Shown here: piece by piece, positions 8,642 through 16,861 of the stretch
Layout: every line of letters begins with the position of its first letter
Numbering within the stretch: the first letter of the stretch is position 1
Assembly (NCBI GenBank): GCA_020851465.1
Contig: JADZCR010000001.1
Location: forward strand, 62,001-126,000
Source: Phycisphaeraceae bacterium
Lineage (GTDB): Bacteria > Planctomycetota > Phycisphaerae > Phycisphaerales > Phycisphaeraceae
Reading direction: 5' to 3'
DNA: 64,000 nucleotides
Notes under the pieces: model-generated
Seen by the model: only the letters and a program-made list of their open reading frames with translations
What the model was told of the DNA's origin: nothing
Database searches by the model: none
Program-made: the position numbers and the translations under genes

Positions 8642-9277
8642 ATGAGTAGTCTCTCTGAACTGTCACAGGCGATCGAAAAGGGCAACCGCGCCGAGTCCAC
8701 TCGGATCACGCGGGAATCAATCGCCCAAGGCATCCCCGCACGGGAGATTCTCGACGCCATGGTGGCGGGAATGGACGTGGTGGGGCAGAAGTTCAAGAAC
8801 AACCAGATCTTCGTCCCCGAGATGCTCATCGCCTCTCGCGCGATGAAGGAAAGTCTGGCATTGCTTGAGCCGCTGCTGGTCAAAGCCGGCATCCAGCCGG
8901 AGTTCTCCGCCGTCATCGGTACGGTGCAGGGCGACCTGCATGACATCGGCAAGAACCTGGTCGCGATGATGTGGAAGGGTGCCAACATCGACGTCGTGGA
9001 CGTGGGCACCAACGTCTCGGCCGCCAAGTTCATCGCCACCGCCAAAGAGCGTAACGCCCGGATCATCGGGCTGTCAGCTCTGCTGACGACCACCATGCCC
9101 GCGATGAAGAGCACCGTGCAGGCGATTCGTGACGCCGGCCTGACTGATGTGAAGGTCGTCATCGGCGGCGCGCCGATCACTGAAGGGTTTGCCCGCGAAA
9201 TCGGCGCCGACGGTTTCGCTCCTGACGCCGCGTCCGCCGTTGAGCTTGCGCGCCGCCTTGTCGGGGCGGCCGTCTGA
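8642..9277 (+). CDS. Corrinoid (B12-binding) methyl-carrier protein, MtbC/MttC/MtvC type
   Basis: Carries the methyl group as methyl-Co(III) corrinoid between a substrate methyltransferase and a pterin methyltransferase. The 211 residues contain an N-terminal helical cap domain (1-85) and a Rossmann B12-binding domain. The base-off motif is G97-D-L-H100-D-I-G, where H100 ligates cobalt. GLSALLTTTM and VIGGAPI are the other cobalamin-loop motifs. AAAAGGAG precedes the ATG. It is the first gene of the rightward operon, and the gene for its activator reads divergently. Confidence 0.93.
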   Translation: MSSLSELSQAIEKGNRAESTRITRESIAQGIPAREILDAMVAGMDVVGQKFKNNQIFVPEMLIASRAMKESLALLEPLLVKAGIQPEFSAVIGTVQGDLHDIGKNLVAMMWKGANIDVVDVGTNVSAAKFIATAKERNARIIGLSALLTTTMPAMKSTVQAIRDAGLTDVKVVIGGAPITEGFAREIGADGFAPDAASAVELARRLVGAAV

Positions 9278-9288
9278 GGAGCGCCGCC

Positions 9289-10656
9289 ATGTTCGAAAAA
9301 TCAGTCGCCCGGGTGGAGGCCTTTCTAAAAGGAATGGCCTTTGACTGTCGCGCCTGCGGACAGTGTGTCCTGCGCGAGACGGGTTTAATCTGTCCGATGA
9401 CCTGCCCCAAAGGGCTACGCAACGGACCCTGCGGCGGCACGCTCAACGGTGAATGTGAAGTGTATCCCGACAAGCCCTGCGTCTGGATACGCATTCACAA
9501 GAGGACAGGTAAGGAGTCGCTCGACTGCCCGAAACTGCTTCCCTCACCCGACGCACGACTGATTCAGACCTCTTCGTATCTCAATTACCTGACCGGGGCG
9601 GACGAACACGGCAGGAAACCGCTGCCCTACCTCGACCTCGGCTCGTGTCGCACCCGCGCGACGCAGGCCACCCTCTCGCGGTTGGAACTGCGGCTTCGAT
9701 CCGGCGCGTTTGTACGGCTCTGCGAATTACGGGCACCGCGAACTTCGAGCTTTGCTGCCTTTGATGAACAGGCCGGGATCATCCGTGACCATTTTGACGC
9801 GGTAAACGCCACCGCCTTTCTCAACGCACGGCCGTCGCTGCCTTCGCCGGTGGCTGCCGCCCGGCTCGTTACTCTGGGAGTCGAGCCGATCTGCCAGTCC
9901 ACCTGCCGCGATCACACCAAGACCTCTTTCATCGCGGAATTGCTGCTGAATCAGATCAACGGCGTTCATAACACCCTTTGCCTGACGGGGGACTCCTATC
10001 GAGGCACCCCGAAGATCAAGCAGGTGTACGACATGGACGCGGCGCTGATGGTTTACGAAGCGCGGTACCTCCGCGAGACCGGACGTGTGCATTTCACGCA
10101 GGAGACCATGGAGCCGCCCCCCCGGCCGTTCATCGGTGCGGTCATCAATCCCCTGACCATGCCGATCGAAGTGCCCGTCCGTCGGCTCAAACAGAAGGCG
10201 GCTGCGGGAGCCGACTTCATCCAAACCCAGCTCATTTTTGATATCGAGGGATTTCGGCGGTTCATGGAGCTCGTCCGCAGCGAGCGGATCGACGACGACC
10301 TTTTCATCATCGCAGGTGTGCCGGTCGTCACCTCGAAACAGGCATTGGCGATTCTGCCCAAGATTCCGGGCGTGAGTGTGCCTGAGGAAATTTTCCGGCG
10401 GCTCGACGGTGCGGCGAACATCCGTGCTGAGGGGCTGGCGCTGGCGCGGGAATCCATTGCGGCGATCAGCGCGATCGAAGGTGTTGCGGGGGTTCACCTG
10501 ATGCTCTTTGGCTCCGACCATTCCGTGCTGCCGGGGCTGGTCGCGGATCTCAAAACCTCGCGCCAAACACCGTCAAAGACGGATACCAAACCGGCGTCCA
10601 TCCACTTAAAGCAGTTGCCGACCACGAAGGAGGAAACGTGTCCATCAGCAAGCTGA
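9289..10656 (+). CDS. MetV-MetF fusion: methylenetetrahydrofolate reductase with N-terminal zinc/cysteine-rich domain
   Basis: The N-terminal ~75 residues are the MTHFR_C (MetV-type) domain with eight cysteines (20, 23, 26, 35, 39, 48, 56, 64), including the PMTCPKGLRNGPCGG segment. Residues ~110-430 are a MetF TIM barrel. In acetogens and others MetV and MetF are separate subunits that interconvert methyl- and methylene-tetrahydrofolate; here they form one 455-residue chain. Next to a corrinoid protein and a pterin methyltransferase, the likely role is to oxidise methyl-THF made by the system, or to supply it. The last ~30 residues are not conserved and overlap the next gene by 19 bases. Confidence 0.85.
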   Translation: MFEKSVARVEAFLKGMAFDCRACGQCVLRETGLICPMTCPKGLRNGPCGGTLNGECEVYPDKPCVWIRIHKRTGKESLDCPKLLPSPDARLIQTSSYLNYLTGADEHGRKPLPYLDLGSCRTRATQATLSRLELRLRSGAFVRLCELRAPRTSSFAAFDEQAGIIRDHFDAVNATAFLNARPSLPSPVAAARLVTLGVEPICQSTCRDHTKTSFIAELLLNQINGVHNTLCLTGDSYRGTPKIKQVYDMDAALMVYEARYLRETGRVHFTQETMEPPPRPFIGAVINPLTMPIEVPVRRLKQKAAAGADFIQTQLIFDIEGFRRFMELVRSERIDDDLFIIAGVPVVTSKQALAILPKIPGVSVPEEIFRRLDGAANIRAEGLALARESIAAISAIEGVAGVHLMLFGSDHSVLPGLVADLKTSRQTPSKTDTKPASIHLKQLPTTKEETCPSAS

Positions 10657-11522
10657 CCCTGATCGGCGAACGGATCAATCCCGGATTCGCCAGCTCCAAG
10701 GCGTTACTCGAAAACCGAGATATCAAGGGTCTCCAAGATCTGGCGGTTTCGCAGCGTGCCAAGGGCGCGCACTATCTGACGATCAACGTCGGTGAGACGG
10801 CGAGCCATGATGCGTCCTTCGTGCGTGAGGTCATTGAGGCGATCCAGGCGGTTGTCGATCTGCCGCTGTCGTTCGACTATCCCCACGCCTCCGTGCAGGA
10901 AGTGTGTCTGAAGACTTATGACCCCGGCAAAGCCAGGGGGCGCAAGCCGATCGTCAACTCGATCAGCGAGCTGCGCTGGGACATGTTTGATCTGCTGAAA
11001 ATCCAGCCCGCCAAGGTGGTGCTGATGGCGTCCGAGCGGGTTGAAGACGGCGTGGAAATCGCCAACCAGAGCGCGACGGAGATCGCCCATACCGCCCGAC
11101 AGATGGCGCAGCGAGCCATGAGCAACGGCCACGCACTCGCGCCCGATGACATTTTCATCGACGTGTCGCTCTGTCCGATCGCCACGGATACCGAGGGTCG
11201 AACCCGTCGCGCCATCGACTCGATCCAGCAGATCGGTTCCGATCCGGCAATGCGCGGCGTCCACATGCTCGTGGGGCTTTCCAATCTCGGTGTCATGCTC
11301 CCCAAGCAGGCACTCGACGGCAGCAAACTGAGCGTCAAGGTCGAATCGGCTTTCCTGACCATGACGATCCCGCACGGACTCGACACGATTCTGGGTACCG
11401 CCGGTCGCGAGTACCAGATGCTTCCCAGCGACGACTTTGTCCTCCGCGGCTTCGCCGAGGCCGTCGCCAGCGAGGGCTTTGAAACGCTGACCCGGATACA
11501 GGAACTTTACGAGAGAAAATAG
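10638..11522 (+). CDS. Pterin-binding methyltransferase (tetrahydrofolate:corrinoid, AcsE/MtgA/MtvA-like)
   Basis: A 294-residue TIM barrel of the pterin-binding (DHPS-like) family. The N-terminal IGERINPGF motif is characteristic of AcsE, MetH-domain and MtgA-type enzymes. The barrel also shows INVGE, FDYPHASV, NSISE and an IDVSLCPIATD strand. It should move the methyl group between methyl-corrinoid protein and tetrahydrofolate (methyltransferase II). The GTG start follows GAAGGAGG closely and lies inside the end of the MetV-MetF gene, so translation is coupled. It is longer than the ~262 residues usual for AcsE, mostly at the C-terminus. Confidence 0.85.
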   Translation: MSISKLTLIGERINPGFASSKALLENRDIKGLQDLAVSQRAKGAHYLTINVGETASHDASFVREVIEAIQAVVDLPLSFDYPHASVQEVCLKTYDPGKARGRKPIVNSISELRWDMFDLLKIQPAKVVLMASERVEDGVEIANQSATEIAHTARQMAQRAMSNGHALAPDDIFIDVSLCPIATDTEGRTRRAIDSIQQIGSDPAMRGVHMLVGLSNLGVMLPKQALDGSKLSVKVESAFLTMTIPHGLDTILGTAGREYQMLPSDDFVLRGFAEAVASEGFETLTRIQELYERK

Positions 11523-11524
11523 TC

Positions 11525-12736
11525 ATGGCCTCCCTGACAATCGCCGTCAACTCCTATTTCGACGGGTGGCGGTATCACAGCGACGGCCCGTATTGGATCG
11601 AAATAACGGACGGCGTGATCCGTCGGATCACCAGCCATCCGGGCGGTGTCGCGCCGCCTCAGTCTCTCGCTGCACCGTTTGTCATGCCGGGGCTGATTGA
11701 AGCTCACTGCCATCTTTTTCTTGACGGCAGCGAGCTTGATGTGAACGTGCGAAAGGCTTACCTCTCCGCGCCGGCTGAGGCGATGCTGGCCACGGCGCGG
11801 CGCAGCGTCGCGGAGAATCTCGCTGCGGGTGTGACCACGATCCGGGACGCCGGTGATTTTTTCGGCATCAATAAGCGCATCAAGGCTGAGTGCGCCGCGG
11901 CAAAACCTCCGACACCCATCATCCGCAGCCCCGGCTTTGCGATGCGCCGGGCGGGTCGATACGGCTCCTTCATGGCCCTCGAAGTCACTGATGCCGACAG
12001 CATCGTCGCCGCGATTCACAAGCTCGCGCCCACCGCAGACGATCTGAAAATCCTGCTGACGGGCATCATCGACTTCGATACCGGAAAAATGAAAGGCGGC
12101 GTGCAGTTTGATCTGGAGGAGACGCGGTTGATCGTGCGGACCGCGCGCCAACTGGGGCTGCGGACCTACGCTCATTGCAGCGGTCTCGATGGTCTGGAAA
12201 TCGCGGTCAAGGCGGGCATCGATTCGATCGAACACGGCTTTTTCATGGAGCGTGAAATCCTGCGCGCCATGTCGGATCAGGGCACCGCCTGGGTACCCAC
12301 TTTTTCGCCGGTCCAATTCGTCAAGGACAATCCGACGTTAATCAACCTCAGCTCATCCGCTGTGGTACAGCTCGATCAGATTCTCCGTCAGCACCATGAG
12401 CAGGTGGCGGCGGCGAGCAACATGGGTGTCATGCTCGTCGCCGGCTCCGATGCCGGCAGCTACGGCGTGCCGCATGGTAAAGGGCTGGTCGATGAACTTC
12501 TGTTCTTCCACGACACCGGCATGAACATGGAGGAAGTGCTGACCGCAGCCACCTCCCGACCGCGACGACTCTGGGGCTGTCCCTCTCGTGACATCGCTCC
12601 GGGAAACTCCGCGGAACTCCTGGTGCTCGAAGGCTCTCCCTTCGATGACATCGAAAACCTGCGCCGCCCGCGCCAAGTCGTCATCGGCAACGATGTCGTA
12701 TCGCTGACCCCTGCTTCGATCGGAAGGAATTCGTAA
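11525..12736 (+). CDS. Amidohydrolase-superfamily metal-dependent hydrolase
   Basis: This 403-residue protein of the imidazolonepropionase/prolidase-like amidohydrolase group has metal motifs H61-C-H63 after VMPGLIEA, the strand KILLTG, AHCSG, IEHG and AGSDAG. An N-terminal beta-sandwich segment precedes the barrel. No signal peptide is seen. It starts two bases after the pterin methyltransferase stop and ends one base into the first URO-D gene, so it is an integral part of the operon. Its substrate is unknown. It could release or trim the methylated compound before or after demethylation (inference). Confidence 0.8.
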   Translation: MASLTIAVNSYFDGWRYHSDGPYWIEITDGVIRRITSHPGGVAPPQSLAAPFVMPGLIEAHCHLFLDGSELDVNVRKAYLSAPAEAMLATARRSVAENLAAGVTTIRDAGDFFGINKRIKAECAAAKPPTPIIRSPGFAMRRAGRYGSFMALEVTDADSIVAAIHKLAPTADDLKILLTGIIDFDTGKMKGGVQFDLEETRLIVRTARQLGLRTYAHCSGLDGLEIAVKAGIDSIEHGFFMEREILRAMSDQGTAWVPTFSPVQFVKDNPTLINLSSSAVVQLDQILRQHHEQVAAASNMGVMLVAGSDAGSYGVPHGKGLVDELLFFHDTGMNMEEVLTAATSRPRRLWGCPSRDIAPGNSAELLVLEGSPFDDIENLRRPRQVVIGNDVVSLTPASIGRNS

Positions 12737-13824
12737 TGACCAAGGCTGTTTTGTCCGGCTGTGATCGGGTGAATCGAATGATGGAACGCCGGGACCACGA
12801 CCGGGTTCCACGGCACGATACCTATTGGCCGGAAACCCTTGAGCGATGGGGAAAAGAAGGGCTTTGGGGCGGGTCGAACCGCGCGCTGGATCTTCTGCAA
12901 TCCGATCTGCACTACATCTGCTGGCTGTGGCCCAGCGCGTTCCCCGGCCGGGAGGAGGTCGTCAGCGAGGATGAAACGACACGGGTGATCCGCGATGCGC
13001 AGGGCAAGCTGGTGCGCTACTGGCGGGAGCGCAGCGGTACGCCTGAGCATCTGGGCTTTGAGTGCGACTCCCGCAGCGCCTGGGAAAATCGCTTCAAGCC
13101 CGCGCTGCTTTCCACCGGACTCCAACTCGATCCTGAAGCAGCCAAGCGCAACCTCGCGGTTGGCCGTGAGAAGGGCCGATGGTGTTACCTCGCCGCGGTC
13201 GAGAGCTTCGAGGAAACGCGCTCCCTGATGGGTGACGAGATCACGATGATCGCCATGGCAGAGGATCCTGAATGGGTGCGCGACGTATCGCACACTTTCA
13301 CCAATCAAGTCATTCGCAACCTCGATGCGGTCATGGCCGCCGGCGCACAGCCCGACGGACTGTGGATCTACGGCGACATGGCGTACAACCACGCCACCGT
13401 GTGCTCGCCGGCGATGTACAAGGAACTGATCTGGCCCGATCACAAGCGGCTGGCGGACTGGGCACACAGCCACAACATGAAAATGATCTACCACACCGAC
13501 GGCGACATTCGCGCCGTGGTGGACCTCTACATTCAGGCGGGGTTTGACTGCCTCCAGCCGCTCGAATCCAAGGCTAACGTCGATATCCGCGACCTCTGCC
13601 CCCGCTATGGAAAAGAGCTGGCGTTTTTCGGCAACATCAACGCGATGGTGATGTCCACCAACGATCTCGAACAACTCGAGCATGAGGTTTCGACCAAACT
13701 CGCCGCCGGCAAAGCGAACCGGTGTTACATGTATCACTCCGACCACTCGGTCCCGCCGCAGGTGAGCTGGCAGACGTATCAGGCACTGATCCAGATGTTG
13801 GATAAGTACGGCCGCTATGACTAA
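12736..13824 (+). CDS. URO-D-family corrinoid methyltransferase (paralog 1)
   Basis: A 362-residue protein of the uroporphyrinogen-decarboxylase superfamily. Members beside corrinoid proteins act as substrate- or corrinoid-specific methyltransferases rather than haem enzymes. Visible features are GLWIYGDMAYNHATVCSP, a probable metal/active-site strand H253-T-D-G-D, FFGNINAMVMSTND and the C-terminal HSDHSVPPQVS. Clear similarity to the next gene marks a tandem duplication. True HemE is unlikely given the operon and the lack of HemE signature arginine motifs. It is the candidate enzyme for removing the methyl group from the growth substrate. Confidence 0.82.
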   Translation: MTKAVLSGCDRVNRMMERRDHDRVPRHDTYWPETLERWGKEGLWGGSNRALDLLQSDLHYICWLWPSAFPGREEVVSEDETTRVIRDAQGKLVRYWRERSGTPEHLGFECDSRSAWENRFKPALLSTGLQLDPEAAKRNLAVGREKGRWCYLAAVESFEETRSLMGDEITMIAMAEDPEWVRDVSHTFTNQVIRNLDAVMAAGAQPDGLWIYGDMAYNHATVCSPAMYKELIWPDHKRLADWAHSHNMKMIYHTDGDIRAVVDLYIQAGFDCLQPLESKANVDIRDLCPRYGKELAFFGNINAMVMSTNDLEQLEHEVSTKLAAGKANRCYMYHSDHSVPPQVSWQTYQALIQMLDKYGRYD

Positions 13825-14953
13825 ATCCCACACGCCGGACATCTCGACCGCGCCGACTCCGCTGACTCGCCGACCGCTCACCGGACGCGAGCGATTCGCG
13901 CGCATGTTTGAACGGCAGGATCACGACCGTGTGCCTCGCTACGACAGCTTTTGGGCTGACACCATCACGCGCTGGGAAAGCGAAGGTCTCACAGGCGGCT
14001 ACGACGGCGCAATGGACCTCATGGGCTATTACGACATCGAAGGTGTCGGCGACTCGGTGCCTGAGGTGTATCACGGTCAGAAAAAAATCGTCAGCGAGGA
14101 CGAGCAGACGGTGGTTTATCAAGACCCCTGGGGCGCGACGGTTCGCTACTGGAAAGCACGCAGCGGCACGCCTGAACACGTCGCATGGGAATGCGACGGC
14201 CGCGACGCCTGGGAATCGTCCATCAAGCCGCGCCTGCTGGCGTCACCGCCGCAGCCTGATCTGGCGTGGTGGAAGCGCCGCTTCGAGATCCACCGGGCGG
14301 CGCAGCGCTATCTGGTTTTCGGCGTGCAGGAAGCCTTCGAGATCACCCGCAAACTCATGGGTGATGTCGGTTCGCTTTACGCCATGGCGGACGATCCTGA
14401 ACTGATCCAGGACATTTCACGGACATTCGCTGATCTGGTCATCCGGGACATGGAACGCTTCCTCGCCAACGGCATCGAGGCTGACGGCCTCTGGATCTAC
14501 GGCGATATGGCGTACAACCACGCCACGATCTGCTCGCCGACCATGTACCGCGAGTTGATCTGGCCGGACCACAAACGGCTGGCGGACTGGGCGCACGCCA
14601 AGGGGATGAAGGTGCTGCTGCACACCGACGGCGATGTGCGCAGCTTCCTCGACCTCTACGTCGAGGCGGGCATCGACTGCCTCCAGCCGCTCGAAGCCAA
14701 AGCCAACATGGACCTTCACTCACTGGTTCCCTCGCACGGCAAACGGCTCGCCTTTTTTGGAAACATCGACGCGCGGGTGCTGTCCACCAATGACCGCGCC
14801 ATGATCGAAGCTGAGGTACGCGACAAGCTGCGCGCGGGTATGGCCGGGCGATGCTACGCCTATCACTCCGATCATTCCGTGCCGCCGTCGGTCAGCCTGG
14901 AGACTTACCGCTTTGTTGTGCAACTGCTGGATCAATACTCCTACTACGGTTAA
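13817..14953 (+). CDS. URO-D-family corrinoid methyltransferase (paralog 2)
   Basis: A 378-residue close paralog of the preceding gene, overlapping it by eight bases. It shares GLWIYGDMAYNHAT, H269-T-D-G-D, the EAKANMDLHSLVPSHGK strand, FFGNIDARVLSTNDR and HSDHSVPPSVS. Differences concentrate in the N-terminal third (GGYDGAMDLMGYYDIEG against GGSNRALDLLQSDLHY). That fits two enzymes of similar fold and partner but different substrate specificity. An additional ~20-residue polar N-terminus is present. Confidence 0.82.
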   Translation: MTKSHTPDISTAPTPLTRRPLTGRERFARMFERQDHDRVPRYDSFWADTITRWESEGLTGGYDGAMDLMGYYDIEGVGDSVPEVYHGQKKIVSEDEQTVVYQDPWGATVRYWKARSGTPEHVAWECDGRDAWESSIKPRLLASPPQPDLAWWKRRFEIHRAAQRYLVFGVQEAFEITRKLMGDVGSLYAMADDPELIQDISRTFADLVIRDMERFLANGIEADGLWIYGDMAYNHATICSPTMYRELIWPDHKRLADWAHAKGMKVLLHTDGDVRSFLDLYVEAGIDCLQPLEAKANMDLHSLVPSHGKRLAFFGNIDARVLSTNDRAMIEAEVRDKLRAGMAGRCYAYHSDHSVPPSVSLETYRFVVQLLDQYSYYG

Positions 14954-14987
14954 CCACATCACCCTCTAACCCATTGAGACACCACCC

Positions 14988-16220
14988 ATGAACGACCGTC
15001 AACGCTTCAATGCGACCATGCACTACCAGCCGCGTGATCGCGCTCCGATCTGCGACTTCGGCTTCTGGCCGGAAACCATCGAGGAGTGGCACAAGCAGGG
15101 GCTGCCCGCATGGGTCGGCGGCGGACACAACACCACCACGACCAACCAGTTCTTCGGTATGGACGCCTACGCCGGCGGTATTTCCGGCGATGTCTATCTG
15201 AACCCCACCTTTGAATACAAAGTCATCGAAGACCGCGGCGATCACGAAGTCGTCCAGCAGGGAGACGGGGTCATCGTCCTGCGAAAAAAATACATGGGCT
15301 CGATCCCCAATCACCTGGGCCACACCCTCGTCGATCGCGATTCCTGGGAAAAGCACTACAAATGGCGGCTTGATCCGTCCAACCCCAAACGACTGCCCGA
15401 TCCTGTCGAGGCACGTCGCATCTGGGACGACCCCAACTATCCTGTGCCCCGCTGCGCAGCAGGCGGCAGCCTCTTCGGCTGGATCCGCGACTGGATGGGT
15501 ATCGAAGCGGTCTCTTATCTGGTCTATGACGATCCCGCGCTTTTCGAGGAAATAGTCACCACGCTGGGCGATTGCAATGTCGCGGTCACGCTCAAGCTCT
15601 ACGAAATGGGAGCCAAGTTCGACTGTATAGGCATGTGGGAAGACATGTGCTACAACGGCGGACCGCTGCTTTCACCCGAACACTTCAAGCGTTATCTCGT
15701 CCCCCAATACAAACGCATCACCGAGATTCACCGCGCCAACGGCTGCGATGTCGTCTGGGTCGATTGCGACGGCTGCATCGACCAACTGCTGCCCCTCTGG
15801 CTCGAAGCGGGCGTCAACTGCATGTTCCCCATCGAAGTCGGCACATGGGGCGGCGACCCCGTCCGCTACCGCCGTCAATACGGCAAGGAACTGCTGCTCA
15901 TGGGTGGCGTGGATAAACACATTCTCGCCAAAGACAAACGCCAGATCGAAGCCGAAGTCCGCCGCCTTACTCCGCTGGTTGAGGAAGGCGGGTTCATCGG
16001 CTTTGCGGATCACCGCGTCCCGCCCGATGTGTCGCTGGATAATTACATGTTCTACCTGCACAACATCCGCGATCTCTGGGGCCGCGGAGTGAATCTCAAA
16101 CCACTCGGCCAACTCGAAACCAGCAGTAAAACCGCCTCCGAAGCAAAACCCCTGCCCCCCTCAAAGGGTTTCACGGGTAACGCAGCAGGTCGCGGCAACG
16201 GACTGCGTAACTCGGTGTGA
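14988..16220 (+). CDS. URO-D-family corrinoid methyltransferase (divergent paralog 3)
   Basis: This 410-residue third URO-D-type protein is clearly related but more distant. It shares the N-terminal RQRFNATMHYQPRDRAPICDF block, GMWEDMCYNGGPLLSPEHF, the GGVDKHILAKDKRQIEAEV block and HRVPPDVSLDN. The active-site strand reads D259-C-D-G-C instead of H-T-D-G-D in the two preceding paralogs, so metal or substrate binding probably differs. The last ~35 residues are polar and look disordered. It starts 34 bases after paralog 2 and closes the operon. Confidence 0.8.
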   Translation: MNDRQRFNATMHYQPRDRAPICDFGFWPETIEEWHKQGLPAWVGGGHNTTTTNQFFGMDAYAGGISGDVYLNPTFEYKVIEDRGDHEVVQQGDGVIVLRKKYMGSIPNHLGHTLVDRDSWEKHYKWRLDPSNPKRLPDPVEARRIWDDPNYPVPRCAAGGSLFGWIRDWMGIEAVSYLVYDDPALFEEIVTTLGDCNVAVTLKLYEMGAKFDCIGMWEDMCYNGGPLLSPEHFKRYLVPQYKRITEIHRANGCDVVWVDCDGCIDQLLPLWLEAGVNCMFPIEVGTWGGDPVRYRRQYGKELLLMGGVDKHILAKDKRQIEAEVRRLTPLVEEGGFIGFADHRVPPDVSLDNYMFYLHNIRDLWGRGVNLKPLGQLETSSKTASEAKPLPPSKGFTGNAAGRGNGLRNSV

Positions 16221-16278
16221 ACATCCGCCCGCAGGCAGCGGTAGTGCTGCTGTGTCTGCACTTTTCAGGTAAGCTCAT

Positions 16279-16303
16279 GGCTTCGCCTGCCGTCAGGCGA
16301 GCC
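16279..16303 (+). other. Strong GC hairpin after the methyltransferase operon
   Basis: TCGCCTG and CAGGCGA arms enclose a CCGT loop, and GGC/GCC extends the stem past one bulged T. No T-run follows, so this is at best a Rho-assisted end, an mRNA 3' stabiliser or a REP-like element between the methyltransferase and metal-efflux operons. Confidence 0.4.
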
Positions 16304-16348
16304 GGATATCGGTTGCGCTTGCGCGTCGGGCTGAGAAATCGTTCAAGC

Positions 16349-16771
16349 ATGATCCGCGTTTTCACTAAATCCGCCGCTTGCTTCCTGGCAGTCGTGCTGC
16401 TGGTCTTCGCGCCGTTCTTTGGTCAGTATCGCGTGCTGTGCGAAGGCGCGGATGGGCACGTTGCTGTCGAAGGCTTCGCCGAGCATGAAGCTTGCCACGT
16501 CAACGAGGCAGGTTTGATGCAGGAGTTTGCCTTCGAGTTGGCAGCCGCCCCCGATGCGGGCGAGTGTCAGCATGTCGAGCTATCGAGCACGCAACTCACA
16601 CGAAACCTCTCGCGGTCAGTGATTTCTGCGCTGACGCTGGCTTTCATGCCTGCGCCTGCTTTTTCCCCGACTCCGCCTGCATCGGCGTGCCTGTCAACGT
16701 CAGTCATTGATTTCCGCGCCGTCCCGCCGCCTGGATCGCGCTGCGTCGCATCGACCGTCCTGCTCATCTAA
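16349..16771 (+). CDS. Small secreted protein at head of metal-efflux operon
   Basis: About 140 residues from the ATG at 16349, which begins a typical signal peptide (MIRVFTKSAACFLAVVLLVFAPF); the longer frame from 16217 has no good start. After it come LCEGADGHVAVEGF, several Cys and His residues (CHV, CQHVEL) and a C-terminus ending in VASTVLLI. Small exported proteins with a C-x(n)-DGHVA(L/V)E segment and a terminal hydrophobic strand are often found just ahead of czcCBA-like genes. A periplasmic metal-binding or sensing role is inference. Confidence 0.55.
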   Translation: MIRVFTKSAACFLAVVLLVFAPFFGQYRVLCEGADGHVAVEGFAEHEACHVNEAGLMQEFAFELAAAPDAGECQHVELSSTQLTRNLSRSVISALTLAFMPAPAFSPTPPASACLSTSVIDFRAVPPPGSRCVASTVLLI

Positions 16772-16779
16772 ATCTCCGC

Positions 16780-16832
16780 GGTCAGCCCCATCGGTCAAGA
16801 CGGCAACAGGCCGCTGACCCCGCTCTTTTTTT
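16780..16832 (+). terminator. Weak terminator- or attenuator-like hairpin before the TolC-like gene
   Basis: GGTCAGC (16780-16786) pairs with GCTGACC (16813-16819) across a 26-base loop, and a run of seven T follows (16826-16832). The long loop makes it weak. If real, it would attenuate transcription into the efflux genes. Confidence 0.3.
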
Positions 16833-16861
16833 CCTGGCTACACCTGCGGAGAAATCTGCCG

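Noticed and set aside
12460-13905. 481-codon leftward frame opposite the URO-D genes
   Set aside because: It spans the junction of real genes and mirrors their codons; no start context or family.
12736-16220. Annotation of the three URO-D proteins as uroporphyrinogen decarboxylase (HemE)
   Set aside because: Three copies beside corrinoid and pterin methyltransferase genes, with no other haem genes, fit methyltransferases instead.
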